A stretch of 64,000 nucleotides of DNA from Cellulomonas cellasea (lineage in GTDB: Bacteria; Actinomycetota; Actinomycetes; Actinomycetales; Cellulomonadaceae): the NCBI RefSeq assembly GCF_006538745.1, contig NZ_BJLR01000009.1, positions 124,001 to 188,000 on the forward strand. Reading direction: 5' to 3'. Shown here in pieces: positions 32,436 through 44,273 of the stretch. The translations under genes were made by a program, and so were the position numbers. The notes below the pieces were generated by a model. That model worked only from the letters and a program-made list of their open reading frames with translations. It did not search any database and was not told the DNA's origin. The stretch's first letter is position 1; every line of letters begins with the position of its first letter.

Positions 32436-33323
32436 TCAGCCCTTCACCGCGCCCGTGAGGCCGCCGACGATGCGCCGCTCGAACAGGCTGAAGAACACCA
32501 GCGCCGGCAGCATCGCGAGCGACGTGAACGCGAGCACCTTCGCGGTGTCGACCGAGTACTCCGACGAGAACGCCTGCACGCCGAGCGGGAGCGTGAACGC
32601 GCTGGAGTCGTTGAGCACGAACAGCGGCAGCAGGTAGCTGTTCCAGCTGCCGATGAACGCGAGGATCCCGACGGTGATGACCCCGGGCACCGAGAGCGGC
32701 AGGACCATCCGCCAGAAGAACCCGAGGCGGCTGCACCCGTCGATCGCGGCGGCCTCCTGCAGCTCCGCGGGGATCGCCCGCAGGAACGGCACGAGGATGA
32801 TCACGGTCGTCGGCAGCCCGAACGCGATCTGCGGCAGGATCACGCCGCCGAGGTCGTTCATCAGGCCCAGCGTGCGGACCAGGATGTACAGCGGCGTGAT
32901 CGCGACGGTCAGCGGGAACATGAGCCCGGCCGCGAACAGCGCGTACATCACGCCCTGCCCCCGGAACCGGTACCGCGCGAGCGCGAAGCTCACCATGAGC
33001 CCGAGCGCGACGACCCCGAGCGTCGTCGCGCCCGCCGCGATCGTCGAGTTGAGCACCTGGCGCCAGAACACGCCGCCGCTCAGGACGTCGGCGTAGTTGT
33101 CGAGCCGCCACGGGCTCGGCATCCCCGCGGGGTCCGACGTGATCTGGGCGTTGGTCCGGAACCCGCCGATCACGATGTACACGACGGGCGCGAGCATCGC
33201 GATGATCAGCAGCGCCGCGAACGCGTACACGCCCGGGCTGCCCCACCGCGGCGCACCGCCCGTGCGCCGGCGCACCGGCTCGCGCTCGGCGGGCAGGGTT
33301 GGGGCCGAGAGCGTGGCGGCCAT
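32436..33323 (-). CDS. Carbohydrate ABC importer permease, MalG-like
   Basis: 295 residues with six membrane helices and the EAA loop ELQEAAAIDGCSRLGFFWRM (EAAxxDG). The first ~25 residues are a polar cytoplasmic leader. Other family features: VVYIVIGGFRTNAQI, FPLTVAITPLYILVRTLGLM, GILAFIGSWNSYLLPLFVLN. Its ATG shares a base with the stop of the MalF-like gene (TGATG). It forms the channel of a CUT1 sugar importer; no dedicated ATPase is encoded here, so a shared MsiK-type ATPase is expected elsewhere, as in other actinobacteria. Confidence 0.92.
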   Translation of the reverse strand: MAATLSAPTLPAEREPVRRRTGGAPRWGSPGVYAFAALLIIAMLAPVVYIVIGGFRTNAQITSDPAGMPSPWRLDNYADVLSGGVFWRQVLNSTIAAGATTLGVVALGLMVSFALARYRFRGQGVMYALFAAGLMFPLTVAITPLYILVRTLGLMNDLGGVILPQIAFGLPTTVIILVPFLRAIPAELQEAAAIDGCSRLGFFWRMVLPLSVPGVITVGILAFIGSWNSYLLPLFVLNDSSAFTLPLGVQAFSSEYSVDTAKVLAFTSLAMLPALVFFSLFERRIVGGLTGAVKG

Positions 33324-34339
33324 CAGCGGGCACCTCCGGTCAGGGCACCCTCGGTGTCGCGGCGCAGCACGGTCCGCTGGTAGACGAGGGCGGCGGCGAG
33401 CGAGATGAGGAAGAGGACGACGGCGACCGCGTTGCCGTAGCCGTAGCTGCCCGCGTTGCGCCCGAACGACACCATGTAGGTCGCCATCGTCGAGGTGCCC
33501 GCGGTCGAGGCGATGTACTGGCCCCAGATGATGTAGACGAGGTCGAACAGCTGCAGCGAGCCGATGATCGACAGGAACGCCCAGATCCGCAGCGTCGGCG
33601 CGAGCAGCGGCAGCGTGATGCTCCGCTGCACCTGCCAGTACGAGGCGCCGTCGATCGCGGCGGCCTCGTGGAGCTCCTCGGGGATGCCCTGCAGCCCGGC
33701 GAGGAACAGGATCACCGCGAAGCCGATGTACTTCCACGTGATGATCCCCATGAGGGTCCAGATCGCGAGGTCCGGGTCGGAGAGCCACTCGCTCTCGAGC
33801 GCCCCGAGCCCGATCCGCCCGAGGACGTCGTTGAGCGCGCCGCGGCTCTGCAGCATGAGGCTCCAGCCGGTGCCGACCACGACCTCCGAGATCACGTACG
33901 GCACGAAGATCAGCACGCGGATGAGCGACTGGCCCTTCATCCGGCGGTTGAGCAGCAGCGCGACGAGCAGCGCGGCCGGGCCCTGGAGCACGAGCGAGAG
34001 CACCGCGATCGTCGCGTTGTGCAGCAGCGCCTCGTGGAACAGCGGGTCGGTCAGGATCGTCACGTAGTTCTTGAGCCCGACGAAGTCCGTCGGGACGCCG
34101 TACCCCTCCCAGCGGAAGAAGCCGTAGTAGGCGGCCATGAGGACCGGGAAGATCACGAACCCGAGGAAGACGACGAGCGCCGGGCCCGTCAGCGCCGCGA
34201 TCTCGAGGCGTTCGCGCCACCCGAGGCCGCGGCGCCCGCGGCGCGGCGGGGGCGTCACCGAGGAGGTGACGCCCCCGCCGGCCGGCAGGCCGACGGGCGA
34301 GCTGTTCGCGGGGGGCGAGCTCTCGCGCGTGGAGGTCAT
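33323..34339 (-). CDS. Carbohydrate ABC importer permease, MalF-like
   Basis: 338 residues. A ~45-residue Ser/Pro/Gly-rich leader precedes six helices (ALTGPALVVFLGFVIFPVLM, IRVLIFVPYVISEVVVGTGW, TLRIWAFLSIIGSLQLFDLV). The EAA loop is ELHEAAAIDGASYWQVQRSI. The ATG at 34339 has GGAGG-like sequence absent but AGCGACGCC upstream, so the start could be slightly downstream; the following MTSTRESSPP leader is not conserved. Second gene of the SBP-MalF-MalG-DUF3237 operon. Confidence 0.92.
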   Translation of the reverse strand: MTSTRESSPPANSSPVGLPAGGGVTSSVTPPPRRGRRGLGWRERLEIAALTGPALVVFLGFVIFPVLMAAYYGFFRWEGYGVPTDFVGLKNYVTILTDPLFHEALLHNATIAVLSLVLQGPAALLVALLLNRRMKGQSLIRVLIFVPYVISEVVVGTGWSLMLQSRGALNDVLGRIGLGALESEWLSDPDLAIWTLMGIITWKYIGFAVILFLAGLQGIPEELHEAAAIDGASYWQVQRSITLPLLAPTLRIWAFLSIIGSLQLFDLVYIIWGQYIASTAGTSTMATYMVSFGRNAGSYGYGNAVAVVLFLISLAAALVYQRTVLRRDTEGALTGGAR

Positions 34340-34353
34340 GGGCGTCGCTGCCC

Positions 34354-35649
34354 CTACGACTTCGCGGCGGCGTCGTTGACGGCCTCCACGACCCCGGCGG
34401 CGTCGCGCTTGCCCGCGAGCAGGTCGACGACGCCGACGTTGAGCGCGTTGCCGACGCTCTGCCCGTAGATCGTGTCGAGCCACTGCGAGACGAACGGCGC
34501 CGAGTTGTAGGACTCGAGCACGCTCTTCAGGTACGGCTCCTCGATGACGGCCTGCGCCTCGGTGTTCACCGGGGGCGCGTTGAACGCCTTGTAGTAGCCC
34601 TCCTGGACGTCGGTGCGCGCGATGAAGTTGAGGAAGTCGGCGCACTCCTGCTCCGGGGCCTTCGCCGAGCAGCTGTAGCCGTCGACGCCGCCGAGGATCG
34701 AGCCGGGCTCGCCCTCGCCGCCCGGGACCTCCGGGAACGGGAACCAGCCGAGGTCGGGCAGCGGCTTCTCGTCGGGCGTGAGCGAGCCGATGACGCCGGG
34801 GTTCCAGGCGCCCATGAGCTCCATCGCGGCCTGGTGGTTGGCGAGCAGGCCCGCCGACGAGCCGGCGCCCTGCTGGGCGGCCGTCGTCAGGAAGCCCTCG
34901 TTGAACGGCTCGGTCGCGACGAACGCCTCGAGGTTCTCGGCGGCGTCGACCCAGCACGGGTCGTCGAACGTCATGGACTCGGCCGCGGACTCCAGGGTGT
35001 CCGGGCTGCACGCACGGAGCGCGAAGAAGTAGTACCAGTGCGCCGCGGGCCACGCGTCCTTGGCGCCGAGCGCGATCGGGGCCACGCCCGTGCCCTTGAG
35101 CGCGGTGACCGCCGCGTCGAGGTCGTCGAGCGTCGCGGGCGGCTCGGTGATGCCGGCCGCGGTGAAGAGGTCCTGGCTGTACCAGATGCCGCCGGGCAGG
35201 ACCGCGATCGGCATCGCGTAGGTCTTGCCCTCGATCTGGTTCGCCTTGAAGGAGCCCTCCGAGATGAGGCCCTTGGTCTCGTCGGTGACGAGGTCCGAGA
35301 GGTCGAGCAGCTGCCCGGCGCGCACCATCGCGGCCATCTTGCCGCCGCCGCGCTGCAGGAAGACGTCGGGCGCGTCGCCCGAGTTGAGCGCGGTCTGGAG
35401 CTTGCCGTCGAGGTCCTCGTTCTGGATCGACTGGATCTCGATCGTGACGCCGGGGTTGGCCGCCTCGAAGTCGGCGACGGTCTCCTCCCAGAACGTCTTG
35501 CCGGGACCCGTCGACGCGTTGTGCCAGAACGTCATGGAGACGTCGCCGCCGTCCTCCTGCGCCGATCCGCCGCCGTCGCCGCACGCCGTGAGCCCTGCCG
35601 CGCACACGAGCACGGCGGTCGATGCGGTGAGCATCTTCCTCATGTTCAT
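34354..35649 (-). CDS. Carbohydrate ABC importer substrate-binding lipoprotein
   Basis: 431 residues. The lipoprotein signal peptide ends in lipobox GLTACG (Cys at ~24). The mature protein is a CUT1-type binding protein: VSMTFWHNASTGPGKTFWEE, LQTALNSGDAPDVFLQRGGG, YAMPIAVLPGGIWYSQDLFT, MELMGAWNPGVIGSLTPDEK, LGGVDGYSCSAKAPEQECAD. Together with the linked LacI regulator and GH10/GH62 enzymes it probably binds xylo-oligosaccharides. The ATG at 35649 follows GGAAGG. Its upstream region has a promoter and a 16-bp perfect palindrome that is shared with the xylanase gene. Confidence 0.92.
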   Translation of the reverse strand: MNMRKMLTASTAVLVCAAGLTACGDGGGSAQEDGGDVSMTFWHNASTGPGKTFWEETVADFEAANPGVTIEIQSIQNEDLDGKLQTALNSGDAPDVFLQRGGGKMAAMVRAGQLLDLSDLVTDETKGLISEGSFKANQIEGKTYAMPIAVLPGGIWYSQDLFTAAGITEPPATLDDLDAAVTALKGTGVAPIALGAKDAWPAAHWYYFFALRACSPDTLESAAESMTFDDPCWVDAAENLEAFVATEPFNEGFLTTAAQQGAGSSAGLLANHQAAMELMGAWNPGVIGSLTPDEKPLPDLGWFPFPEVPGGEGEPGSILGGVDGYSCSAKAPEQECADFLNFIARTDVQEGYYKAFNAPPVNTEAQAVIEEPYLKSVLESYNSAPFVSQWLDTIYGQSVGNALNVGVVDLLAGKRDAAGVVEAVNDAAAKS

Positions 35650-35734
35650 CCGAGCTGCCTTCCTACTCCTCGTCGAGTGATGCAGCCGGCGCCGACTCGT
35701 CGGCACCCTGCGGAGCGGCACGCGTCGTCGCGTT

Positions 35735-35796
35735 TCTACACCGGTGTAGAGGCCGTCCGAGCGGCCACACTGGCAACCGGGTGCCGCGACTGTCAA
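35735..35796 (-). promoter_or_regulatory. Promoter and operator of the sugar ABC importer operon
   Basis: On the minus strand TTGACA (35796-35791) and CAGTGT (35772-35767) are 18 bp apart. Just downstream of the expected start lies a perfect 16-bp palindrome TCTACACCGGTGTAGA (35735-35750). Its position would let a bound repressor block transcription. A related sequence precedes the GH10 gene at 37323-37340, so one regulator, most likely the adjacent LacI-type protein, may control both. Confidence 0.65.
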
Positions 35797-35976
35797 CCGC
35801 TGTCGATAACGATTTCGTGACCTGCCTCCGCGGGCGTCCCGGACGGCCCTCCCGACGGGGGACCGCGCCTCGCCGACGCCGGCGTCGGGCGGCGTGGGGG
35901 AGGCACGTCGCCGACGCCGGTGCCAGGCGACGCCGGGCGACGCCGGTCAACGCCGGTCGACGCCGGGCGCCGCTCG
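35797..35976. repeat. Spacer with palindrome and 10-bp tandem repeats downstream of the LacI gene
   Basis: Between the LacI stop and the importer promoter. Four near-copies of a 10-bp unit, CGCCGG(G/T)C(G/A)A, run head to tail at 35931-35970. A perfect palindrome CCGACGCCGGCGTCGG sits at 35873-35888 and could act as the LacI terminator. AATCGTT (complement of 35808-35814) echoes a motif upstream of the xylanase. No gene is visible here. Confidence 0.55.
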
Positions 35977-37011
35977 TCAGGCGGTGCGGCGCGCCGTGCT
36001 CTCGCGCTCGACGAGCCGCATGCCCGCGACGTGCAGGACGGGCGCCTCGCGCTCGGCGCCCGGGCCGAGCCGCTCCTGGACCCGGCGGCGGAGCAGGTCG
36101 ACCGCGACCCGGGCGATCTCGCGCCTCCCGGGGTCCACGGTCGTGAGCGTCGGGACCGAGAACAGCGCGTCGCCGATGTCGTCGAAGCCGACGACCCCGA
36201 CGTCGTGCGGGATCGCGAGGCCGCGCACCTGCAGCTCGTACATCGCGCCGATCGCGAGCGCGTCGTTGAACGCGACGACGCCGTCCACCCCGGCGCCCGA
36301 GTCGAGGACGTCGGCCATCGCCCGCGCACCCTCGGCCCGGTGCCAGCCGGCGTCCGCCCAGCCGAGCAGCCGCGGGTCGACCTCGATCCCCCGCGCCTCG
36401 AGCGCCTCGCGGTACCCGCGGAAACGCAGCGCCGACGTCCCCGCGGTCTCGGCGTGCAGCATGCCGACGACCGCGATCCGGCGCCGCCCGTCGTCGAGCA
36501 GCAGGTCCGTCGCCGCGCGGGCGCCCTCGACGTTGCGCATCGTCACGTGGTCGACGTGCGGGGAGAACATCTGCTCGCCGAGCAGCACGAGCGGGTAGCC
36601 GAGGCCCTCGAGCAGGTGCTCGTCGGCCTGGACGAGCGCGGCGGGGCTGAAGATGAGCCCGTCGATGAGCCCGCGGCGGGGCTCCTTGAGCGCCGCGAGC
36701 TCGCCCTCGCGCGTGAAGCCCGTCGGCTGGATGAGCACCTGGAGGTCGTGCTCGCGGCCGGCGGCGAGGATCTCGTCGGCGAGCTCGCCGAAGTACGGCT
36801 GCCCGAGCTCGGGGACGGCGAGGCCGACGACCCCGCTGCGGCCCGAGCGGAAGATGCGCGCGGTCACGTTGATCTCGTAGCCGAGCTCGTCGACCGCGGC
36901 GAGCACGCGCGCCCGGGTCGTGTCGCGGATGTACGGGTAGCCGCTGAGGACGTTCGACACCGTCTTGACGGACACGCCGGCGTGGCGCGCGACGTCCGCC
37001 ATCGTCGCCAC
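35977..37011 (-). CDS. LacI-family regulator of the xylan-use locus
   Basis: 344 residues. DNA-binding domain MADVARHAGVSVKTVSNVLS (residues 4-23) with hinge RARVLAAVDELGYEIN. Sensor domain ~62-330 with GRSGVVGLAVPELGQPYFGE, the ligand-contact stretch VVAFNDALAIGAMYELQVRG and IPHDVGVVGFDDIGDALFSV. The GTG at 37011 follows GGAGG; an in-frame ATG at 37002 is an alternative. It lies between the ABC importer (downstream, same strand) and the xylanase (divergent) and is the likely repressor of both, released by a xylose-containing oligosaccharide. Confidence 0.92.
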   Translation of the reverse strand: MATMADVARHAGVSVKTVSNVLSGYPYIRDTTRARVLAAVDELGYEINVTARIFRSGRSGVVGLAVPELGQPYFGELADEILAAGREHDLQVLIQPTGFTREGELAALKEPRRGLIDGLIFSPAALVQADEHLLEGLGYPLVLLGEQMFSPHVDHVTMRNVEGARAATDLLLDDGRRRIAVVGMLHAETAGTSALRFRGYREALEARGIEVDPRLLGWADAGWHRAEGARAMADVLDSGAGVDGVVAFNDALAIGAMYELQVRGLAIPHDVGVVGFDDIGDALFSVPTLTTVDPGRREIARVAVDLLRRRVQERLGPGAEREAPVLHVAGMRLVERESTARRTA

Positions 37012-37143
37012 TGCGCCTCCCGTCGGACCCCCGCGTCGCCGGCACCCCGCGCCCCTTGGAGCGAGCCTTCGGCCGGTGGCAATCTACCGGAGAGGACCCG
37101 CTCCGACCTGCGGGAATGCACCCGGTCACGGGTGGAGCGGGCT

Positions 37144-38887
<1,744 letters not shown>

Positions 38888-38900
38888 CCCGACGCACCGC

Positions 38901-38933
38901 GGTCCCGGCCGGGCAGCCCGCCCGGCCGGGGCC
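38901..38933 (+). terminator. Hairpin between the GH10 and GH62 genes
   Basis: GGTCCCGGCCGGGC pairs with GCCCGGCCGGGGCC across a short loop, just after the xylanase stop. It probably terminates or attenuates the xylanase transcript before the GH62 gene, which then needs its own promoter or read-through. Confidence 0.6.
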
Positions 38934-38982
38934 GCACCCCCGCAGGACCTGAACCCCCTCCCATGACTCGAAGGAGAGCAAC

Positions 38983-40527
38983 GTGAGACGAACAACAGCC
39001 ACCGGGGTGACCAGCCCCGCACGGGCGAGCGGACGGCGCTGGGCCGCCGCGTTCGCGGCGCTCGCGACGGCCGCGTCGACGGCCGTGCTGGCCGTGGCGA
39101 CCGCACCCGCGGCGTCGGCCGTGACGATCGACACGAACGCGTCGTACGTCCTGGTCAACCGCGGCAGCGGCAAGGCCCTCGACGTGTACAACCTCTCGAC
39201 GGCCGACGGTGCGCGCATCACGCAGTGGACGCGCAACGACGGCGCGCAGCAGCAGTGGCAGTTCGTCGACGCGGGCGACGGCTACTACAGGGTGAAGTCG
39301 CGCCTCTCGGGCAAGGTCCTGGACGTCTACAACTTCTCGACCGCCGACGGCGGCGCGATCGTCCAGTACACCGACCGCAACCAGACCAACCAGCAGTTCC
39401 GGCTGCAGGACTCGGCCGGCGGCTCGGTCACGCTGATCAACCGCAACTCGAACAAGGCCGTCGAGGTGCAGGGCGCGTCGACCGCGGACGGCGCGAACAT
39501 CGTCCAGTACGCGAGCTGGGGCGGCGCGAACCAGCAGTGGCTGCTCGTGCCGGTCGGCGGGGCGAACCCGAACCCGAACCCCACCCCGACGACCACGACG
39601 CCGGCGCCCAACCCCGGCACCTGCAACCTCCCGTCGTCGTACCGCTGGTCCTCGACGGGCTCGCTCGCGACCCCGCGCTCCGGCTGGGCGTCGCTCAAGG
39701 ACTTCACCGTCGCGCCGTACAACGGCAAGCAGCTCGTGTACGCCACGACGCACGACAACGGGACGTCGTGGGGCTCGATGAACTTCGGGCTGTTCACGAA
39801 CTACTCGGAGATGGCGTCGGCGAGCCAGAACTCGATGCCGTTCACGGCCGTCGCGCCGTCGCTGTTCTACTTCGCGCCGAAGAACATCTGGGTCATGGCC
39901 TACCAGTGGGGCGGCCCGGCGTTCTCCTACCGGACCTCGACGGACCCGTCGAACCCGAACAGCTGGGGCCCGCACCAGACGCTGTTCTCGGGCAGCATCA
40001 CCGGCTCGGGCACCGGCCCGATCGACCAGACCCTCATCGCCGACGACCAGAACATGTACCTGTTCTTCGCCGGTGACAACGGCAAGATCTACCGGTCGAG
40101 CATGCCCCTCGGGAACTTCCCCGGCAGCTTCGGCTCGAGCTACCAGACGATCATGACCGACACGACGAACAACCTGTTCGAGGCGCCGCAGGTCTACAAG
40201 CTCCAGGGCCAGAACCGGTACCTCATGATCGTCGAGGCCATCGGGTCGCAGGGCCGGTACTTCCGGTCCTTCACGGCCACGAGCCTGGGCGGCACGTGGA
40301 CCCCGCAGGCCGCGACCGAGAGCAACCCGTTCGCCGGCAAGGCGAACAGCGGCGCGACGTGGACGAACGACATCAGCCACGGCGAGCTGCTGCGCGTGAG
40401 CGCGGACCAGACCATGACGGTCGACCCGTGCAACCTCCGGCTGCTCTACCAGGGCCGCTCCCCGAGCTCGGGTGGCGACTACGGCCGGCTGCCGTACCGG
40501 CCGGGCCTGCTGACGCTGCAGCGGTAG
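38983..40527 (+). CDS. Secreted GH62 alpha-L-arabinofuranosidase with N-terminal CBM13
   Basis: 514 residues. Signal peptide ~1-46 ([12 protein letters not shown]). CBM13 ~50-194 with three QxW repeats, then a PT/NP linker ([18 protein letters not shown]). GH62 five-blade propeller ~215-514: [26 protein letters not shown] opens the blade with the catalytic base Asp, later [23 protein letters not shown] and [20 protein letters not shown] hold the pKa-modulating Asp and acid Glu. It removes arabinose side chains from arabinoxylan. The GTG follows GAAGGAG. Its CBM13 shares a 92-bp identical stretch with that of the xylanase. Confidence 0.95.
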   Translation: MRRTTATGVTSPARASGRRWAAAFAALATAASTAVLAVATAPAASAVTIDTNASYVLVNRGSGKALDVYNLSTADGARITQWTRNDGAQQQWQFVDAGDGYYRVKSRLSGKVLDVYNFSTADGGAIVQYTDRNQTNQQFRLQDSAGGSVTLINRNSNKAVEVQGASTADGANIVQYASWGGANQQWLLVPVGGANPNPNPTPTTTTPAPNPGTCNLPSSYRWSSTGSLATPRSGWASLKDFTVAPYNGKQLVYATTHDNGTSWGSMNFGLFTNYSEMASASQNSMPFTAVAPSLFYFAPKNIWVMAYQWGGPAFSYRTSTDPSNPNSWGPHQTLFSGSITGSGTGPIDQTLIADDQNMYLFFAGDNGKIYRSSMPLGNFPGSFGSSYQTIMTDTTNNLFEAPQVYKLQGQNRYLMIVEAIGSQGRYFRSFTATSLGGTWTPQAATESNPFAGKANSGATWTNDISHGELLRVSADQTMTVDPCNLRLLYQGRSPSSGGDYGRLPYRPGLLTLQR

Positions 40528-40534
40528 CCCTCGA

Positions 40535-40585
40535 CCGGCCAGGGCAGCGGCAGCGGCTGCGACTCCCTGCTGCTGCCCTGGCCGG
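40535..40585 (+). terminator. Long hairpin downstream of the GH62 gene
   Basis: CCGGCCAGGGCAGC at 40535-40548 pairs with GCTGCCCTGGCCGG at 40572-40585; a further CGGCAG/CTGC segment extends the stem. It lies 8 bp after the GH62 stop and is a strong terminator candidate. Confidence 0.75.
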
Positions 40586-40643
40586 TGGCTCGCCCAGCAC
40601 ACCTGCTCCACCCGCTCCACCCGCTCCCGACCAGGAGGTCCCG

Positions 40644-41864
40644 ATGAAGCGACCACTCGCCCGTGCTGTGCTCACCGCCGTCGTGGCGGCCGCTGCACTG
40701 CTCGGCACGTCCGTCCTCACGCCCGCCGCCGCGGCGCCCGGCGGCTCGGGGCCCTACCCGGCCGACTACAGCACCGCGTCGAGCCTGCCCAACCACACGA
40801 TCTACCGGCCCGCGACGCTGCCGTCGGCGCGGATGCCCGTCGTCGTCTGGAGCAACGGCGCGTGCTCGGCGGACGGCACCTCGGCGGTGAACTTCCTGAA
40901 GGAGATCGCCTCGCACGGCTTCCTCGTGATCTCCAACGGCAACCCGGGCGGCAGCGGCAGCTCGACGTCGGCATGGCTCACGCAGTCGATCGACTGGGCG
41001 GTCGCGGAGAACGCCCGGCCGGGGAGCGCGCTCTACAACCGGCTCGACACCAGCGAGATCGGGGCCGCGGGCTTCTCGTGCGGCGGCGTCGAGGCGTACG
41101 CCGTCTCGGGCGACCCGCGCGTCACCACGACCGGCATCTTCAGCAGCGGCCTGCTCAACGACGCCGACGACTACCAGCTCCGGCGCCTCGACCACCCGAT
41201 CGTCTACATCATCGGTGGGCCGAGCGACATCGCCTACCCGAACGCGATGGACGACTGGGGCAAGCTCCCCGCGGGCCTGCCGGCGTTCATGGGCAACCTC
41301 GACGTCGGCCACGGCGGGACGTACCACCAGACGAACGGCGGCGAGTTCGGCCGGGCGGCGCAGCTGTGGTTCCGGTGGCAGCTCAAGGGCGACACGCAGG
41401 CCGGTCGCGCCTTCGTCGGGCCGGACTGCGGCCTGTGCCGGTCGCCGTGGCGGGTGCAGCAGAAGAACCTGACGCTCGGCGTCGACCCGACGCCGACCCC
41501 CACGCCGACGCCGACTCCCACGCCGACGCCCACCGCGACGCCGACCCCGACGGTCACCCCGACGCCCGGGACGTCCGCGTGCACCGCGTCGTACTCGGTG
41601 TCGAGCCAGTGGCCCGGCGGGTTCGTCGCGAGCGTCAGCGTCTCGGCGCGGTCCGCGCTCGACGGCTGGGTCGTCCGCGTCACGCTGCCCGACGGCGCGT
41701 CCGCCGGGCAGGCCTGGAACGGGACGCTCACCGGCACGGGGCGGACGGTCACCGTGACGAACGCCGCCTGGAACGGGCGCGTCGCGGCGGGGCAGAGCAC
41801 GACCTTCGGGTTCCAGGGCAGCGGCACGGGGGCGGGGGCCTCCGTGACGTGTGAGGCCGCCTGA
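40644..41864 (+). CDS. Secreted alpha/beta hydrolase (putative carbohydrate esterase) with CBM2
   Basis: 406 residues. Signal peptide ~1-32. Catalytic alpha/beta-hydrolase domain ~33-275: oxyanion strand MPVVVWSNGACSADGTSAVN, nucleophile Ser in AAGFSCGGVEAYAVSG, acid Asp in YIIGGPSDIAYPN, and His in NLDVGHGGTYHQTNGG. A PT repeat linker (~282-305) leads to a C-terminal CBM2 (TASYSVSSQWPGGFVASVSV, conserved Trp, GW, AWNG) flanked by two Cys. It most likely removes acyl groups from plant polysaccharide, but the ester type is unknown. ATG with CCAGGAGG upstream. Clustered with GH10 and GH62. Confidence 0.85.
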   Translation: MKRPLARAVLTAVVAAAALLGTSVLTPAAAAPGGSGPYPADYSTASSLPNHTIYRPATLPSARMPVVVWSNGACSADGTSAVNFLKEIASHGFLVISNGNPGGSGSSTSAWLTQSIDWAVAENARPGSALYNRLDTSEIGAAGFSCGGVEAYAVSGDPRVTTTGIFSSGLLNDADDYQLRRLDHPIVYIIGGPSDIAYPNAMDDWGKLPAGLPAFMGNLDVGHGGTYHQTNGGEFGRAAQLWFRWQLKGDTQAGRAFVGPDCGLCRSPWRVQQKNLTLGVDPTPTPTPTPTPTPTPTATPTPTVTPTPGTSACTASYSVSSQWPGGFVASVSVSARSALDGWVVRVTLPDGASAGQAWNGTLTGTGRTVTVTNAAWNGRVAAGQSTTFGFQGSGTGAGASVTCEAA

Positions 41865-41884
41865 CCGCAGGCGGGCCCCACGTG

Positions 41885-41920
41885 CCGTGCCCCTCGCCCA
41901 TGGACGGGCGGGGGGCACGG
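41885..41920 (+). terminator. Hairpin downstream of the esterase gene
   Basis: CCGTGCCCC pairs with GGGGGCACGG, with an inner CGCCC/GGGCG stem and ATGGA loop. It lies 20 bp past the stop and is a good terminator candidate. Confidence 0.7.
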
Positions 41921-41978
41921 TGCTGTGCGACGCGGAACGTCCCTCGGCGCGCGCCCCCCGACGGGTTAGCGTGACCGC

Positions 41979-44246
41979 GTGGACGCCCTCCAGCTGACCT
42001 GCCTCGTGCTCGTGGTCCTCGCGACCGTCGTCGGTGTCGCGGTCTTCGCCCGCGGGCTCGCGGCGATCGTCCGGACGGTGCGCGTCGGCGGACCGACGCC
42101 GACCGACCGCCTGCGCCCCGTCGGCCCGCGCGTCGGCCTCGTGCTGCGCGAGATGGTGGGCCACGGGCGGTTCCAGCACACGCCGGTCGTGAAGGTCGCG
42201 CACTGGGCCGTCATGGTGTCCTTCCCGGTCCTGTTCTTCACCCTCGCGACCGGGTACGGGCAGGTCGTCGAGCCGCGGTTCGCGCTGCCGCTGCTCGGGC
42301 ACCTCGCGCCGTGGGAGTGGCTCACCGAGGCCATCGCGTGGGCGTCGCTGCTCGGGATCCTCGCGCTGATCGCCCGCCGCATCCGGATCCAGCCCAAGAA
42401 GGGCCAGTCCGAGGAGGAGCAGCGCCGGTCCCCGTTCTCGCGGTCGAACGCGCCCGCCGCGTACTTCGTCGAGGCGACCGTGCTGCTCGTCGTGCTCGCG
42501 GTGCTCGTGCTCCGCGGGCTCGAGTACGCGCTCGCCGCACAGGAGGGGCTGCCGCTCGCGTCGGCGCTGCACTTCCCGCTGACCGCCTGGTACGGCTCGG
42601 CGTGGGCCGGGGCGTCGACGGGTGCGCTGGAGGCGGCCGTCGTGGTCGCGGCGACGGTGAAGATCCTCGTGTCGATGTCGTGGTTCGTCGTCGTCGGCCT
42701 GCAGCCCACGATGGGCGTCGCGTGGCACCGGTTCCTCGCGGTCCTGAACATCTACGCCCGCCGCGACCTGACCGGCGCGCCCGCGCTCGGCCCGCTCCAG
42801 CCGATGACCGTGAACGGCGCGCCCGTCGACCTGGCCGCGCTCGAGGACCTGCCCGACGACGCGCGGCTCGGGGTCGGCGCCATCGAGGACTTCACGTGGA
42901 AGGGCCTGCTCGACTTCTCGACGTGCACCGAGTGCGGGCGCTGCCAGGACCAGTGCCCCGCGTGGGCCACGGGCAAGCCGCTGTCCCCCAAGCTCGTGAC
43001 GCTCGCGCTGCGCGACCACGCGTACGCGACCGCCCCGTACCTGCTGGCCGGGCCGGCCGGCGACGCCGCGCAGGGCGAGGGCTCGATCGCGTCCGAGGGC
43101 CGCGCGGCCGACGCCCCGGTCGACACGACGCACGCCAACGTCGACCTCGTCGGCTCGGGCGTCATCGACCCCGACGTCCTGTGGGCGTGCACGACGTGCG
43201 GCGCGTGCGTCCAGCAGTGCCCCGTCGACATCGAGCACGTCGACGCGATCGTCGACATGCGCCGCTACCAGGTGCTCATGGAGTCGGCGTTCCCCAAGGA
43301 GCTCGGCGGCGCGTTCACGAAGCTCGAGCGCCAGGGCAACCCGTGGGGCCTGCCCGCGCGCAACCGGTTCGCGTGGGCCAAGGACCTCCCCTTCGACGTC
43401 CCGCAGGTCGGCGTCGACGTCGAGTCCGCGGCCGACGTCGACTACCTGTTCTGGGTCGGCTGCGCGGGCGCCTACGAGGACCGGGCGAAGAAGACGACGC
43501 GCGCGGTCGCGGAGCTGCTCGACACGGCGGGTGTCACGTTCGCGGTTCTGGGCGACGGCGAGACCTGCACGGGCGACCCGGCCCGCCGCGCCGGCAACGA
43601 GATGCTGTTCCAGATGCTCGCGTCGCAGAACGTGGAGACGCTCAACGAGGTCGGCGCCCAGCGCATCGTCGTGACGTGCGCGCACTGCTTCAACACGATC
43701 TCGCGCGAGTACCCGCAGCTCGGTGGCCGGTACGAGGTGCTGCACCACACCGAGCTGCTCAACACGCTCGTGGCCGACGGGCGGCTGACGCCGGTGGCTG
43801 CACCGGGTGACTCCGCGTCCGCGGACCAGAAGGTCACGTACCACGACCCCTGCTACCTGGGCCGGCACAACAAGGTCTACGCCCCGCCGCGGGAGCTGCT
43901 CGGCGCGCTCCCCGGCGTCGCGCTCGCCGAGATGCCCCGCAACCAGGAGCGGTCGTTCTGCTGCGGCGCGGGCGGCGCGCGCATGTGGATGGAGGAGAAG
44001 ATCGGCACCCGCATCAACGTCGAGCGCGCGGGCGAAGCGATCGGCACCGGCGCGGACGTCGTCGCGACGGCCTGCCCGTTCTGCACGGTGATGCTGTCCG
44101 ACGGCGTCGCGGCGCACGCGGCGTCGGCCGGGCCGGGCGAGGGAGCGCCGGGGGGCGAGGGGGGCGCGGCGACTCAGGTCGGCGTCCCGGAGGTCGTCGA
44201 CATCGCGACGCTGCTGCTCGACCGGGTGCGGGCGCCGCAGTCGTAG
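41979..44246 (+). CDS. Membrane-anchored Fe-S oxidoreductase, heterodisulfide-reductase type
   Basis: 755 residues. The N-terminal ~270 hold about five membrane helices with histidines ([35 protein letters not shown]), like a NarI/DsrM cytochrome-type anchor. Two 4Fe-4S motifs follow: [14 protein letters not shown] and [14 protein letters not shown]. Then come two cysteine-rich CCG domains ([15 protein letters not shown] and [10 protein letters not shown]...[25 protein letters not shown]). It resembles the family of M. tuberculosis Rv0338c. It probably passes electrons between the quinone pool and a soluble donor; the partner is not encoded here. GTG start. Confidence 0.88.
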   Translation: MDALQLTCLVLVVLATVVGVAVFARGLAAIVRTVRVGGPTPTDRLRPVGPRVGLVLREMVGHGRFQHTPVVKVAHWAVMVSFPVLFFTLATGYGQVVEPRFALPLLGHLAPWEWLTEAIAWASLLGILALIARRIRIQPKKGQSEEEQRRSPFSRSNAPAAYFVEATVLLVVLAVLVLRGLEYALAAQEGLPLASALHFPLTAWYGSAWAGASTGALEAAVVVAATVKILVSMSWFVVVGLQPTMGVAWHRFLAVLNIYARRDLTGAPALGPLQPMTVNGAPVDLAALEDLPDDARLGVGAIEDFTWKGLLDFSTCTECGRCQDQCPAWATGKPLSPKLVTLALRDHAYATAPYLLAGPAGDAAQGEGSIASEGRAADAPVDTTHANVDLVGSGVIDPDVLWACTTCGACVQQCPVDIEHVDAIVDMRRYQVLMESAFPKELGGAFTKLERQGNPWGLPARNRFAWAKDLPFDVPQVGVDVESAADVDYLFWVGCAGAYEDRAKKTTRAVAELLDTAGVTFAVLGDGETCTGDPARRAGNEMLFQMLASQNVETLNEVGAQRIVVTCAHCFNTISREYPQLGGRYEVLHHTELLNTLVADGRLTPVAAPGDSASADQKVTYHDPCYLGRHNKVYAPPRELLGALPGVALAEMPRNQERSFCCGAGGARMWMEEKIGTRINVERAGEAIGTGADVVATACPFCTVMLSDGVAAHAASAGPGEGAPGGEGGAATQVGVPEVVDIATLLLDRVRAPQS

Positions 44247-44273
44247 GAGGGCTGCCGGAGCACGAGCCGACGG

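Noticed and set aside
41490-41570. Repeats of ACGCCGACCCC type in the esterase gene
   Set aside because: They encode a Pro/Thr linker typical of secreted carbohydrate-active enzymes, not a separate element.
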